Below, in pieces: positions 12,731 to 25,717 of a stretch of DNA of 64,000 nucleotides (position 1 is its first letter; each line of letters begins with the position of its first letter). The notes beneath the pieces are model-generated. The model was not told where the DNA came from. It did not search any database and saw nothing but the letters and a program-made list of their open reading frames with translations. Source of the DNA: Gongronella butleri (lineage: Eukaryota; Mucoromycota; Mucoromycetes; Mucorales; Cunninghamellaceae); contig JAIWZP010000055.1 in assembly GCA_025201375.1 (NCBI GenBank), positions 1-64,000 on the forward strand. The letters are read 5' to 3'. A program made the translations under genes and the position numbers.

Positions 12731-14158
12731 ACAGCATTTTATGATTGCCTTGTCTGTTGTTGAACAACGTGGCGTTGAAATTTTCAATCTGGTGTTGCAA
12801 ATGTACAAAATTGCGCATCGGGTTTGCTGGGCTGGAACAAAATGACACTCGTGCGCGTCTCTTTTCACTTGGGCAATTTTAGTCTGATCCAATAGCAACT
12901 TGGATCGCCAGAGCGAAAATTGTGTATTTATGGGCAAATGTTGATTTTCTCGTCAACGGACCGATCAATCCTTGGTTTTAATTCATTTCTGAGAAAATGC
13001 ACGCTAAATTATTCAACTGCAAAAACGTCATGGGGCAGCGATCTCTCGATGACGTGCCGTGTCGATTTGAAAAAATCGCGATATTTCACCCGCCCCATTT
13101 TCCAAGGGTTAAATTATGATAGTTCCTCAAATCGCCATGTCATTTTCATCCCGAATAAATACGTACACCCTGTGTTTCACCACAACGAACATAAAAGCCA
13201 AGGGTCAATCAGCTAATTTTAGCGTAAGTGCAATGCAACTTGCTTTGCTTTCTACTCGTTTTCGGCGCAAGGCTAACTCAACGAGAGTTAGCCGCAGCGC
13301 CCTGAAATAAGGATCATTGAAAGAGCACGATCTACTGCATCTCTGGATGCCGGTGATCGGTACCTTAACTACAGTAATAAATGTGTTGCGCCAGAGCAGA
13401 TGCAGAACAAAAATTAGCAAACTTTCCGTCATTTTAGATGGACGATGGCTTGCACCACAGCAATGCTGGTTGCTCATGGGTCTCATTAAATTCACTCATC
13501 ACCTAGCGCATATCTAGCTCGTGGATGTATTTGCACAGCACTGGAGCGCGTTCTTCCTGTGGTACGTACTGTATTCACTCGCAAAAAAAAAAAAAGAAAA
13601 ACTGCGTAAAATCGCTTACTGCTTGCCAACCAGAAGATGGACTCCATCCTATTTTTACTATTTAAGCTGTTCTTCCATACGATTTACGTATCTTGGTGTG
13701 CCAGTTTGGTGCAATTATGGAGACCCATTTTTAATTTTCACGTTTGGTAGCTTGATGGCGCTATCATAAATTTGATTTTGCTTGTGGTGCCTTTCAACAA
13801 CGTGTGACGGCTGCAGCTGAACCCCATTCGAGGTTTACGACTCTTCATGTCGCGTTAGAACACATTGCGGGTCATTTCATAAAAATACAGTAATGAAGGA
13901 ATTGGAGTGATTTTTGAAGAAAAATGCTAAACACGGTGATTGATGAAGCGCCTTTTGAAAGCTGCCGCAGCAACTTTTTTTTTTTTTTTCAGGCACCCCA
14001 CAACCCCAAAAGGAAAAAAAAAAGGGGAAACCATTTGCATTCAGCGCCAAAAAATAAAAAAAATAGAAAACACACCTGATCGACAGTGAGGATTTTTTTT
14101 TTACTGGAAGGATTAAAATGTAAAAAGAGTGCAAATGGGGATGTGAGAGGGAGTGTGA

Positions 14159-16053
14159 TCACATGGCGTCCTCAAACTCGTCGTCAGACTCCTCCTTGGC
14201 GACATGGTTGTTGCTGTTTGTGAGAGAGGGCGATTCCTTGGAGAGGATGCTGACCGGTTTCTTTGCGCCGGTGTTGATTGCCTTGATCATTTCCATGGCA
14301 TTGTGGCACTTCATGATGAGGGCGTTTTCGAGCGAGTACTTGTTCTTGGCGCGAGAGCCTGCACCGACGCCAAACTCGTTCTTTTCGGAGCAGCGGATCA
14401 AATACTTGAGCTTGTCCTTTGCACGCTCGTACTCGCCATTGTAGATCATCATGCTGGCGTCCTCGTACACGGTAAAGTAGTAGCAATAGTGGTCGAGCTG
14501 GACGTCCTTGGCGTGCGCCATGACGGTCTGCACGGACGAGCGGTGCAAAATCTGCCATTGCGTGATCTGTTGGTTGCTTTCGCTGGTGCTAGGCTTCTTG
14601 GCAAGATCCTCAATCAGCATGCGCAGCAGCATCGTCTTTAGCAGATGCGCAAGGCAAATGTCGTCATGTACATACAACGACTTGTTGGTCTCAAGGCGCT
14701 TCAGCGTCGTGTCAATGCGCGTCAGGTTCTTGTGCATCATGTCCACGGGCATCAACTCAAACGCAGAGAAGGCGAGCAGCGCCTCCAAGTCTGGGAACAA
14801 CAAGCGGTTGCCCTGGAGCTCAAACTTGCGCGATTTGCGGGCAACGAATTTCTAAGGAAATAAAAAAATGGCAAGTTTAGATCGACCGCGTCGCGTCATA
14901 CCTCCCTCTTTTCTTTTTCCCCCCCTTTTACCTCGACGAAAATGGACTTGCCGGCAATCTTTCTCTTTGCCTTTGTGACGAGCTTCATCATCTCATTGAC
15001 CTTGAGAAGCAGTTGGTTGCGCTTGGGGCCGGGTGGCAGCTCCAGGGCAAACATGAACAGGTTGATGCCTTGCACGTATGTGTACACGCATTTTGACCAA
15101 TTGCTCTCCTTGTTCAGCAGCTGGTAAATCTCGTGGCCACGGCGCCATTGTTGCTGCAGCATTGCAATCAAGCCGAGTTCCCAGTAGCAAACCTAGAAAA
15201 AAAGAACGACAAAAAGAAATAAGAAATCGTCGCATTTGTCGCTTTTTTTCCTCTCTCTTTTGATGAAACTTTACGTGTTGCAATTGCTTCCAGTCCTGTT
15301 GAAACTCAATTCCCTTCATGTATTGGACCTTTGCCTCCTCGAGTTTGCGATGCGAGGACAATTGACGGCCGGAAAAGTACAGGAAAAAGATGCCATCGGG
15401 GTACAGGCGCAGCGAATACTTGAGAATGCGCTCAGCAAGGTCGTCATCGACGTGCGACAGTGGTGTCAGCTTGGCAAACACAATATTGTAAAGCAGCAGC
15501 ATCATGTCACCTAATTCAAAAAAATGAAGTCAGCATGGCCAATGGAGAAGGTAGTGGGGGCGGGGGAGGTTTTCTTACAGAATTGGCGGCGCAGACCTTC
15601 TTCGGGGCCTTGCAATTCAGGCAGACCGTCGGCGTCAAGGTGCGCGGTGTCTTCCCATCCGCCCATACACTTGTAATAGTGCATGGACTTGTCACGATCG
15701 CCGCTGAAGCCCACCATTTGCGCCAGTTTCAGTACAATCTCAGGCAGCATGGACACAACGAGGTTAAAACAGCCAAGACCAAAGCAAATGCCAGACGCCA
15801 GATGCTCATCCAGTCCGTAATCGGACACATCCTTGCCCGCCGCAGCCTCGGCCTGCACGTGCAGCATATACTTCTCGAGCGACTTGTAAATGGCATACGA
15901 CGTGGGCACCTTCATGGCTTCCTTCAAAAACGACACAAAGCTCTCGTCGTACACAATCTGAAGGCCAGCCTTCATCAGGTATGTCTCTGCGAAAACCAAT
16001 TCCTGGCGCGCAAAAGAAAAAGAAAAAGAGCATGAGGGAAGCCTGATTGGGCC

Positions 16054-16100
<47 letters not shown>

Positions 16101-16603
16101 GCAACACTTACGGCATGTCGTTGGAGCGGGGTCATTTTTTGGAAATCTTGGATGCTGTAGGAGCGCATGATGTTGACGTTTTTCCACGAATTGTCTCTCT
16201 TTCTGTACTTGTCGGCAATCTGGTAGGCTTCCTTCATTGCCTGGAGTGCGGCCTCAATGTCGTCGCGCTGGAAAGTCATCATGGACTGGAGCGACAGGAC
16301 AAAGGCGTAACCGAGCGCGTGGTACATGGACGTGCGGCGCTGGGGCAGGATAATGGCCTCGCACTCGGCCACACGCGAGTTTAAGAACAAATCCATTGCT
16401 TTGCGCACCTCGGCAATATCCTTGTAAAGCGACTTGTTCTCCTTTTCGTGCTTCTTGCCGACAGACAGCTTGGCGAAGGAATCGACGGGGATTTCGGACA
16501 GCGAGCCCATGCGGGTCATGACGCGCATCGATGGCGAGCCTGTCGGCAGGCTGCCCATGGATTTGGCATTGCGCCCTTGTGGAATCATCCCTGGCTTGGA
16601 CAT
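14159..16603 (-). CDS. IML2/TTC39-family TPR protein
   Basis: Minus-strand exons are 16603-16112, 16002-15579, 15510-15275, 15192-14932 and 14851-14159 (701 residues). The protein is all-helical. It has typical IML2/TTC39 features: an N-terminal block on recruitment of small helical repeats (DDIEAALQAMKEAYQIADKY), a central ASGICFGLGCFNLVVSMLPE segment and a C-terminal TPR-like array. In yeast Iml2 is linked to inclusion-body clearance and lipid metabolism at mitochondria and lipid droplets; TTC39 proteins are the animal relatives. The C-terminus is acidic. Intron 1 holds a 45-base homopolymer (T on the plus strand). The role is inferred from family membership. Confidence 0.85.
16055..16099. 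repeat. 45-base T run (A run in the transcript) in intron 1 of the IML2-like gene
   Basis: An uninterrupted homopolymer that sits close to the 5' splice site in the transcript. The U-rich tract lies near the 3' splice site of the same intron. Confidence 0.95.
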
Positions 16604-17701
16604 GGGGTGGTAAAAAAAAAAAAGTAAGAAAGAAAGAAAGAGAGACAGAGACTGGGCGAGGGGAGAAAGTAGAAGAGCAGAAAAAAAGGAGAGAAAAAAA
16701 AGAGATGCAGCAGCAGGGGTGCTATAAAATAGGGCTCGCGGTTGAAATTTGATGTCGTTGGATGGGTTGTGTGTTGCCTGTTCTTTATTTACACATTTTG
16801 GCGGTGATGAATTTAAGGTTTGGGTTTCTTTTTTGGCTTCCCCACACAGGAAATGGCTAACCAAAATGACCTGTGCTTTGGGCGTCATCCACTAGCGCTT
16901 GACTTTCCCACCACACATGGATTGACAACACGCTCACGCAATCTTTTCATGGCTGGTGCGACCACGGGCACCTAACGTCAGGGCGCAAAAATGTCGTGGC
17001 AAATCTGATCAAAAACGCAAAACCAGCGTTTCGTCGCACTTTATTGATCGTCCCGTGCTGAAAAGAGTCTAGTGTCGAGTCAAAACGGGCCAAAGCAAGT
17101 GGATGAGAACGAGGTCCCAACCTTTCAGGAAAAAAAAAAAAAAAAAAAAAAAAGCCAAGATCTACAAGTGGGACCAAGGAAAACGAAAAAAAAACAAGAT
17201 GGGGCTGCGTGACGTCTTGTGGTTCAATGCCTTTTTTTTTTTTGGCTTCACACGATCCCCTTGGGTCATGGTAATCATTGGACAACGCAGAGGCTCCCTG
17301 AGCCAGGGCAATAGGCTATTTTTTGTCGCGCTTTCACACCGTGGAAACCTGACATGCAAAAAAAAAAAATAATAATAATAAATTTAGGCTTCAATGGTAC
17401 ATCCATTCAAATCTGCAATTGAAGGCCGTCCGTGCCACAGGATGCTCATTAACTTTTGCCCAGCTTGGCCCACCCTGCCCCTTTGTACGACCTGCCTCAC
17501 GGCCACAATGGCAAAATGCCGCGCACTTGCAAAAAAAAAAAAAAAAAAAAAAAAATTAAGAGGGACTTTTCATTGACCCATTTACCGCGTCTATATACAA
17601 AAAAAAAAGCGAATAAAACAATACAAAAAAGGAGGAGGGGTATGATCAAAAATCGAGGCAAAAAAAAAGAGGCGCGCGTCTCCTTTAAAAAAAGGGCACT
17701 T
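16604..17701. other. Intergenic region
   Basis: This lies between the start of the IML2-like gene and the 3' end of the Alba-like gene. It contains A- and T-rich tracts and a short AAT repeat near 17368. No gene is recognised. Confidence 0.55.
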
Positions 17702-18616
17702 TTAAAAACGATGCAGCTTGACTTGGATGCCGCTGACGGGGGATCGGCCACTTTCTTCCTGCGTAAAGGTGGCGAACTCTAAAAGAAAATGGCACATGAA
17801 AATACAAAACTCATCAGCAAAAAGGGGAAAATGAGGCGAAATGAATAGAACCCTGGATGACAGGCGGAGAGAATGGACGTGCACGCCGGCTGGCACGGCT
17901 TCTTTACAGTATTACCTTGGTGATAGCCGAGGCCTTTGAGCTGCACCATGCCAATCAATGTCACAAGATCGGGCAGCACAGGCGCCATGGCAACGAGCGT
18001 CACTGTCTCGTGTGCTTGTAAACACCTCTCAATCTGCGTTAAAAATGAAGAAAAAGCTTAAAACGCCATTTGGACGCGCCTCTTTTTCCATTTTGTTCTT
18101 GTCTTTTTTTACCCATGCAACATAGCGTTCGAACCCATGGGCAAGAATGGGGGCTGGGGCGGTCGCAATTTGATGAATTGGATGGATATTATGATCGAGG
18201 GAGATGAAACTTGTTGGCGGCAATGTGTCAATGTCTTGTTGTGCCAACCTGGGCTGTGCAGCGGCGGCCGTTGCGGAGGATCGTCGGCGTGATGCGGCCG
18301 GTGCTTTGGCTTTTGCGCCCTTTTTGTGTGTTTCTGCAGCCGGTGCCACGGTTGCCGATGCTTTGCGCTGCTTTTGTGGCTGCGACGCGTGCTTGCCGTC
18401 ACCGTCGCGTGCCTTGCGTTCTTGGTTGCTAGGCGATCCAGCCGGCTTTTCGTTTTGTTGCTGCTGTTGCTGCTTTTTTGGCTTTTTCTTGTCTCTGCGG
18501 GCCTCGTTACCCTTTGACGACTGCGTGGGCGTGGTCCCTGCAACTGTCACGGTATTATTTTTCTTGGGTGCAGCAGCTCCAGGCGGTGTAAACGCCAGGG
18601 CGTTGGGGTTCAACAT
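17702..18616 (-). CDS. Probable Alba-domain nucleic-acid-binding protein
   Basis: Minus-strand exons are 18616-18113, 18033-17916 and 17778-17702 (232 residues). The N-terminal two thirds is low-complexity, with a Lys/Gln-rich segment and an Ala/Ser/Arg-rich segment, and is probably disordered and RNA-binding. The C-terminal 80 residues resemble an Alba fold: a helix ending in IERCLQAHE, a strand VTLVAMAPVLPDLVTLIGMVQ, a GLGYHQ turn and a final beta strand SGIQVKLHR. Alba proteins include Rpp25/Pop6 subunits of RNase P/MRP, so an RNA-metabolism role is plausible. The domain call rests on pattern only. The gene is divergent from the ELMO gene, about 400 bp away. Confidence 0.65.
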
Positions 18617-19012
18617 GGTGACACTTTCAAACGAGAGGAAAAAAAAAAGAGACAAGGAAAAAAGCGAGGTCCGTCCTACTTTCCTGCCCCGATCGTGCCA
18701 TTGTGGCCCGTTTATGCATGCTCGGCTATTCTCTCGCTCTCGCATATTCATGTTTTGCCTTCTTTTCCCCCAAGATTTCATGGTTTCTAATCTTTTGCCC
18801 CAAAACAATAGTCATGCTTGCCCCAGATGTTCATGATTTTTCTCGGTAAAAAAAAAGTCGCATTGGCTAAAGTCGCCACGTTTTGCCTCCCCCCAAAGGA
18901 GCCATTTCAATGTCCTCAACCTGTCCCCTTTTTTTTTTTAAAAACTACCTCTTTTTTTCGCTCTTTCTCCTTTTTTCTTTTCTTTTTCGTTCTCTTTTTC
19001 TTTTTCGGCTTT
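18617..19012. promoter_or_regulatory. Shared upstream region of the Alba-like and ELMO genes
   Basis: 396 bp separate the two divergent start codons. The ELMO side ends in a long pyrimidine-rich tract immediately before its ATG. No specific factor site is recognised. Confidence 0.5.
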
Positions 19013-20727
19013 ATGGACTGGCTTATTGTGTTTGTGTTTCAGAGAATATACCAGTCGCCGCTGCTGCTGTCGGCATACAAGCTGTACAAGCTGCTGTATC
19101 GCTGGACGACCAATACCACCGAGATCTACCGCATATGTCACACAGCTGCCAAACAGCTGCCGTCAACAGTCGTTTCCTACAACCCGGCCGACTATGACCA
19201 AGACTGCGACGCCGTGCCCTTGCTAGAAAAGACCGCAGCAGACAATATTGACACCATGGCTGCAACACTGCCGCCGGACGTTATTTATCAAATAGGTAAA
19301 GAGCGACGCGCGCAAATCGAGTTGAAAAACAAGGCACTTTTTTTTTTCTCCTTCCAAGTAGCCGCAATGGCTGATAATTTTTTTTTTTTTTTTTTCGCTT
19401 CTGTTGATGATTTTTTGTATGTTTCAGATCGATCCATCCTCTATTCCACGCAACTACAGGTAAAAATTTCGCACGGCTCAGGACGTCCATTCGTCCATTT
19501 CATAGCTCATTCCGTTTCCCCCCGCTCATTGCAGGTAGAGCGACGTCAATTAGAATCCAAGGATGCGACACTAGACACCATCACACATGCCGTCTTCACC
19601 AAAAAACGTTTCCCAGGCACAATGGCAAGGTAAAAGGGTCAAAAATAGCAGATCAATGGGCAAATTGGGCGCACGACATGTGAATCTGGGTCTCACTCAT
19701 GTTTTTTTTTAGCCCTGAAGCGCAGATCTTGCGTGCCAGCCTCAGCCAAATTGCCGCGACATATCAGCTGACACGTGAAGTCAATCATCGAGCGCACACC
19801 AAATATGACAGCACCAACACACAACACGAGCAAAAGCTTTTCAAGGTAAGCATTGGCCAACATTTTTTCTGTTTTTTCCCTTTTTTTTGCCGCAGAAAAC
19901 ATGTTGGGGTGGCACGGGGCACTTGCGCCAGGTCCACGCAAAAAAAAAAAAAAAGGGAGAATAATTCACCCACGCCTCGTTTATTTTATTGTTTTTCCTT
20001 TTTGACAGCTGTGGAATCATTTAATGCCAGATACGAAGTTGGAAGCGCGCATTTCCAAGCAATGGACGGACATTGGGTTTCAGGGCCAGGACCCTGCGAC
20101 GGATTTCCGCGGCATGGGGTTGCAGGGTCTGGATGATCTTGTGTATTATTGCAAAACGTATCCGTCGTCGGCGTCGCGCGTCTTTGTCGGCTCACAACAC
20201 CCGGTCTCGTGGTACCCCTTTGCCATTGTCGGCATCAACATCTCGCAATTCACGAGCCAAGTCTTGCGCACACGCCAATTGCAATTTTATCTATTCAAAT
20301 ATGGCACCGTCCACGACACGTACCAAGACCTGTATTGTAAGAGCATTGTTTTTCACCACGCAATTGCACAAAAAAAGGTGATGTCCCGTCTGAAAACTGA
20401 TTTTACGTTGTTTTTTTCCCGCCCTTTTTTATTTTTTTCATGATACCAGGCTACCTGTTCCACAGCTTCAACGAGTATTGGCATAGCCACGAAAGCCCAC
20501 GGCTGACGGTCATGGATTTTGAAAAGGTGTTTCAGCAATTCAAGCGCAAGATCCAAGTTGAAATTGCCGGCCATCGCCTTGCGCCGTTGCATGTGGTGCT
20601 GCGCTCCACCCCTCTTTCGACGGCCGCTGACGAAAAGGTCACGGCCACCTCCAGTGATGATGACAGCAATCAAAGCAAAAAGGAGACTATGATCGGGCCC
20701 GTGCGAGCCAGGCGAAGTGTGCCGTGA
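19013..20727 (+). CDS. ELMO-domain protein (ELMOD-like, probable Arf/Arl GAP)
   Basis: Exons are 19013-19295, 19428-19459, 19535-19629, 19713-19845, 20009-20336 and 20450-20727 (382 residues). The ELMO signature is clear from residue 182 onward: LWNHLMPDTKL, then QWTDIGFQGQDPATDFRGMG and LDDLVYY. ELMOD proteins act as GTPase-activating proteins for Arf/Arl GTPases, and the conserved Arg in DFRGMG is in the catalytic region known for that family. The N-terminus begins with a hydrophobic segment (MDWLIVFVF). The C-terminus is a Ser/Asp/Lys tail. Exon 2 is only 32 bases. An AATAAA signal lies at 20752-20757. Confidence 0.92.
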
Positions 20728-21610
20728 AAAGCCTTTTTTTCACCGCGTAATAATAAAGCCTTTTTTTGTACATTCCATGGCTCCTGTCCTTATTTCAATT
20801 GAAAGAGAGGAACAAAGTACGTTTATCTGTGTGTGCGAATGAGAGGGTGAATCCAGGGCCTAACACACAAATGCGCAAACGAGACCTTTGGATCAATGTC
20901 AACTTGGGAGGCAAGCACTAATTAACGTTTTTCGGTGATCCATCGCTCGTAAATCGCTTGTATGCACCATTTGAGGGGCAATGACTCCCTTCGTTTCAGG
21001 TAAAAAATGGCCGAAAATGCAGTAAAACAGACGTTGGTCAATGCCAACTGGACAGCAAAAAGGCAATTAGCCTTTTTGAGCGACACCATCGAAATGAGCG
21101 CTTGTGTGCACAATTTGAGGGGCTCGCTACAGCCATGGAAGGATCTCACGTTTTGTTTTAATGGCAAATTTATGCACATTGCCGATCCGTGCCACCAAGG
21201 AGGCGACCCGATACAACACATACAGTACGATGACGATTAGATGTGATGCCATCTTTTTTTGACAGGCTGCAAGGCATGATTTGTTTGTGATTGACATGTG
21301 ACGCATAATAAATGATGCATTTTACAGCAATGACATCATCGTTCCAATAAAAAAAAGGCACAATTGGTGGTTTTTTATATTTTCAAAATAAAAAGAGTAT
21401 AAAGATATACCAGGCATGGACGTGAGAGGGGGAGAAGCGCGTGGATGGAGGGTGGATATTAAAAAAAAAGAAAAAAAAAAGAGGATGAGGTGTGATCTAC
21501 AAATCGATTTTGTGTGTGTGTGTTGCAATTGATTGGGGGAGTGAGTGGAGTGTGTGATTCAGCCCGATGTCCAGGAGGATTTGGGGGAGGAGGGAGGAGG
21601 GAGGATACAT
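20728..21610. other. Intergenic region between convergent genes
   Basis: No gene is recognised. A short related motif (GCACNATTTGAGGGG) occurs near 20963 and again near 21108, which hints at a small internal duplication. Confidence 0.5.
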
Positions 21611-23514
21611 CTAGAAGAGAGTGGCCAAGACACCAAAGAGGGTGGCGATGAAAAGGGCGCCAGCGCTGACGGTGGAGGTGTGCGTGCCGGCCGATGTGCC
21701 CGTGGCGGCGGGCGTGACACCCGAGCCAGTGGCGGTGGTCGCGCCATTGATGGCCTGATCGTAGGTGGGGTAGGTGATGGATTCCTCAAGGTAAGGGTGC
21801 GTGATGTTCATGCAAGTGGCAACGTCGAGGATGTGCTTGTAGGCCTTTTTGATTTGGGGGTAGTTGGTGATGGCAAAGTCCATGGTCATGTTGTTGATCT
21901 CGTGGGACAGCACAATGTTGCCAATGGCGCTGAAAGAACCATTGGTGCCCATGGTGATGAAATTCTGGTAGTTGGTCTGGACCGTCTGGGGCGTGATGCC
22001 GGGAACGCTGTTGGCCGCCCAGTCATCCGTGTCCAGGTTCCACAAGATCGCCGTCAGACCCAATTGCGACGCAATCCAGCGCACACGATCATCCAAATCA
22101 CCTTGAGCCTTTAAAAGAAAAAAAAGGGGGGAGGGGAAGAAAGGTCAGTCATTTGGTTGCATTGTGGAGGGGGTCTGGCGACGCGTCAAGAGGGAGGGAG
22201 GGGAGGAGTGAGCCAGTCATCATCGTGGCACCCTACTCCATTGAGAGCGTAGCCCATTGGATGGAGCATCGCGCCTCCCAATCGCTCCCAGGTCCTCCTT
22301 TTTTTTCTTTCTTTCTTCCAGATGGCCCATGATGCCCTCGAGTCCGGCCAGCCGGCTGCCAAAAATGGCAATGGCACTCGAGTCTGAGTTTGGCGAGGTC
22401 CTCAGGGGGGGGGGCAAAAGGGGGCGCAATTGGGATCAAAGAAAAGAAAAAAGAGGGCAAAACAAGACGCGTCGTCTTGTTTTTTTGGTCATTTTGGACA
22501 AAACTTACAGGACGCCAGTATTTGGGCGTGACACCCGTGACAAACTTGATGGCCTTGGAAGTATAGTAGAGTTCAGCAAGCACCTCTTGGTTCGTGAGCG
22601 TGGTCATGACTATAAAAATATAATTTTTTGGGTTAGCGTCGTACGATTGGAGGATCCAAAGGACAGAAAAAAGTCCAAAAAGACGAAAAAACCTTACGCT
22701 TGTGGGACCAGGTGTGGCCAGCAAGGTGGTGGCCATCCTTGAGACCGCGCATCGCGCCATAAGGCCAGCCCATCACGTTGGAACCAATGTAAAACATGGA
22801 AGCGCGCTGGTTGTTTTGCTTGAGGAAGTCATAAAACGCATTGTGCGAGCAATTGGGACCGTCATCAAACGTCTAGATGAAAAAGAAAAATGAGCCATGT
22901 TTTCTTTTAAAACCCATTGAAGCATCATGGGCAAAAAAAAAAAAATAGAAAAAAAAACGTACGAGACCCCACACATTAGGTTCTTGGCATTGCACAATAT
23001 CAGCGTTGATGCCGCTCTTTTTAGGCTTAGTGCATTGCGTAGCCGACCACCAGCAATCTGCAAAAAAAAAAAAAGGAACAAAAAACAGTGAGCGCGTCGG
23101 TTACACGAGGGCAATTAAGGCTCTTTTTTTGGGTGTTTTTTGTTTTGGCATTTTACCGGGATCGTTGACGGTGTCGTAGCCGGTGAGCACAAGCGCGCCG
23201 TTGGGACCCAAGACCTTGGGCTGGATGCTGGGGGCGTTGTTCCATTGGATGGAATTGTACAAGGCGGTGAACTCGGCCGAGGTGTTCATGCCATTGGACG
23301 TGGCGATTTGCCACGACGTGGGCCAGTCCGAGGGATTGTACGCGACAGGCGACTGGTAGTATTGGCACTGCGTAGCCACGTCGTAGGACGTGGTCTGCGG
23401 GATGTTTGGGATCGTCAACTTGGTGGGATCCACCGTGCTCGTATAATTGGTCTTGGCCTGGGCAGCGGCGTAGCCGACCATGCCCATCGTAGCCACCGCA
23501 ACAAGGTTCCACAT
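21611..23514 (-). CDS. Chitin deacetylase, secreted and probably GPI-anchored (CE4)
   Basis: Minus-strand exons are 23514-23157, 23057-22963, 22872-22698, 22609-22509 and 22108-21611 (408 residues). A signal peptide covers about the first 19 residues. The NodB domain carries motif 1 TFDDGP (about 152-157, with the catalytic base and metal-binding Asp) and motif 2 HTWSH (about 204-208, metal-binding His). Motif 3 is RPAQGDLDDR (about 242-251), where RPPYGD or RPPQGD is more usual. A Ser/Thr-rich tail ends in a hydrophobic segment that looks like a GPI-attachment signal. The enzyme converts cell-wall chitin to chitosan, a major wall polymer in mucoralean fungi. The last intron (400 nt) is unusually long for this gene; its acceptor was chosen because it restores motif 3 in frame. 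Confidence 0.92.
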
Positions 23515-25717
23515 GATGATGATGATGAATAAAAAAAAAAAGGATGAAAAGGAAAGGAAAGAAAAAAAGAGTGAAAGAGAAAGAAAGAAAAAAAAGAGGA
23601 TGCAAGAAAGAAAAAAAAGGCACCCCCCCTTTTTACAATGACCTCCTTAAAATAGGTTTTTTGTGCGATTCGAGCTCCGTGGATCCTTTGGGCTTGACTT
23701 GGAAGGGAGAGGCCTTGTGGAACCTTGAGAAGCACGCTAAAAAAAAAAAAAATTAGAGCGCTTTTTCCGCCGTCTCCATGACCCACGAGCTGCTTTTTTC
23801 CAAAAGTCGATCCTTTCTGTAAAGTATCCAATCGAAGAAAATAGAACCAAGAAAAGAATGAAACAAATAGGGTATAATGGGCTTGCTCATTAGGCTGCCT
23901 CTTTTTTTGGTGGAACCCGCTGAATTTTTTTTTATTTTTTGCTTTTTTGCTGTTTGCTTTGCGGCATGGTGCCTGGGGGGTGGTGGGTGAGGGGGGTCTG
24001 GAAAAACGAGCAGCCTTGTCTCCAAAAGCGTCCATCCATGTTGATTCATGATCAAAATATGGGCAATTGTCAACATCTCATTACTTTTTGGGTGATTCTG
24101 CATTTTTTATGCTCGCCTTGCTCTTTTTTTTTTTCACGGCGTGCCTCCTTTTTTTTTTGTATGAGGGCCAATGGCACACAAAGGGGAGTCAAAGGGAGAG
24201 GAGAGGGGGAGGGAGCAACACCACCCACGCACATCAATTCACATTTACCAGGCACAAAAGGCGGAGATGAGCGAGATCCCGCAAGAAAAAAAGCATTCTC
24301 ATGACAGGTCTCATCAGCTTTTTCGAAAGGCGCACTAAAAATAACTTTTTCTCCCCCCCCCTTGTTTGAGTCTGGCCAGCAAATCCACCTTGCGGAACTA
24401 AAAAAAGGATCGTCATGGACCCCATTTGACATTTGTACGACGTCACCTTCGCGCATTGCGCCGCTCGTGGTTAGTCGGCCATGATTTATTTTTGGGGGCC
24501 TGATCGATATCGTGGCCCACTGCAAATAATCAAAAAAATTCTGGGTGGGCCGCTCAGCTTTGCCCGAAACACGCGCATATTGCAGAAAAAAGACGGAAAA
24601 TAAAGAAAATGCCGGGCTGTGCCATAAAAGCTGTTCAAGACAAGGGCTGAGACAAAGGAGAAACGGGTAAATTTTGTGTCTTGGGCTTGGGGGGCCAAGC
24701 AACAACCATCTCCTTTTACAAGTCATGAAAAAAACAAAAAAGCGGCTTGGAGTGACAATGAGCAAACACACAAAAAAGACGCCATGGGTCACGCCAGGTC
24801 CTCCTTACCCAATCCGCTCAAATCCGGTAAGTATCCGCGAGTCCATCCATAGGTCCATGTGCTGCTGCGCTTGCCCCCTCCTTGATCTTCTTTAAAAAAA
24901 AATGCGGTGAGCCCCTTTTTGTGGAGGAAACCATCGCCCTGAGAAGCCAATGTAGCACTTTGGGATTTGTCCCTTGTGTGAGCACGTCCAACAAGTTTCA
25001 TTTCCCCTGTGTCCACACGACGACCGGGGCATTGACCATGTGAAATGATCCTTTACAGGCAAAAACCAGGTCGCCATGCCTGACAAGAGCGCGCATCCAG
25101 GCTTTCTCACGCGTAAATTGCCTTTCGTCACTAGAGACAGAGATGAAAAAGTCAGAACACGCATTAATGTCTATTGGACGCCATTATAGCTTAAAAAAAT
25201 GCCTCGTTCGATGAATTGACGAGCGGTCCAGGCCTTGCCCGCTCAACAACAATGCAATGCAACACAAGAACATGGTGCACCGCACCCCATAGCAAGTCCC
25301 GGGTCATGATGGAAACAGATTTTTTATTGATTTGATTTTGGATTTGAAATTTCTGAAAATATTTTTGGTCGAAAGCTAAAAAAAAATTCTGTATGGACGC
25401 GCTAGACAAAAAGAGTAACGAGGCAGATGGGGAACAAAGCGTGGGGGGGGGGAGGGGGGAAACAAGGGAGGACATGAGAAAAAAAAAAAAAAGAGGAGGC
25501 AACACAAAATAATAAAAATGGACGACAAAAAGGAACAATTTCAACACAAAAGAACAAAAATGGGGTAGTGACGATCAACAGGTTGTATGTGACAGATGAC
25601 AATGGAACATGGAAGAGGGCTGGGGTGAGAGGGGGGGGGGAATCAAGGGGGAAACATGGAAAATAAAAAAAAGAAGGGTGGCGTGCCCTTTTTTTTCTCT
25701 TTTTTTTTTTCTTTTGC
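23515..25717. other. Intergenic region, 2.2 kb
   Basis: This lies upstream of chitin deacetylase and downstream of the PHD-finger gene. It shows mixed A/T tracts and no reading frame with convincing protein character. It probably holds the chitin deacetylase promoter at its left end. Confidence 0.5.

Larger units (their letters stand above)
8722..14158. other. Gene desert of diverged repeats
   Basis: 5.4 kb with no convincing coding region. Codon structure is lost, with only short ORFs. Most of it belongs to the inverted-repeat structure listed separately. Short motifs such as TACAGTA and TACTGTA recur, for example around 9190-9300, 10440 and 11760. Confidence 0.7.

Noticed and set aside
18204..18836. 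210-residue plus-strand ORF with Cys and Leu runs
   Set aside because: Antisense of the Gln/Ala/Lys-rich first exon of the Alba-like gene. Poly-Cys arises from reverse-reading CAG/CAA repeats.
21545..22114. 189-residue plus-strand ORF
   Set aside because: It is an antisense shadow of the last chitin deacetylase exon. Its Gly/Val/Asp/Arg-rich composition matches reverse reading of the real frame.
24070..24792. 240-residue minus-strand ORF in the 23.5-25.7 kb gap
   Set aside because: Composition is irregular, there is no recognisable domain, and it has no flanking splice-supported continuation.
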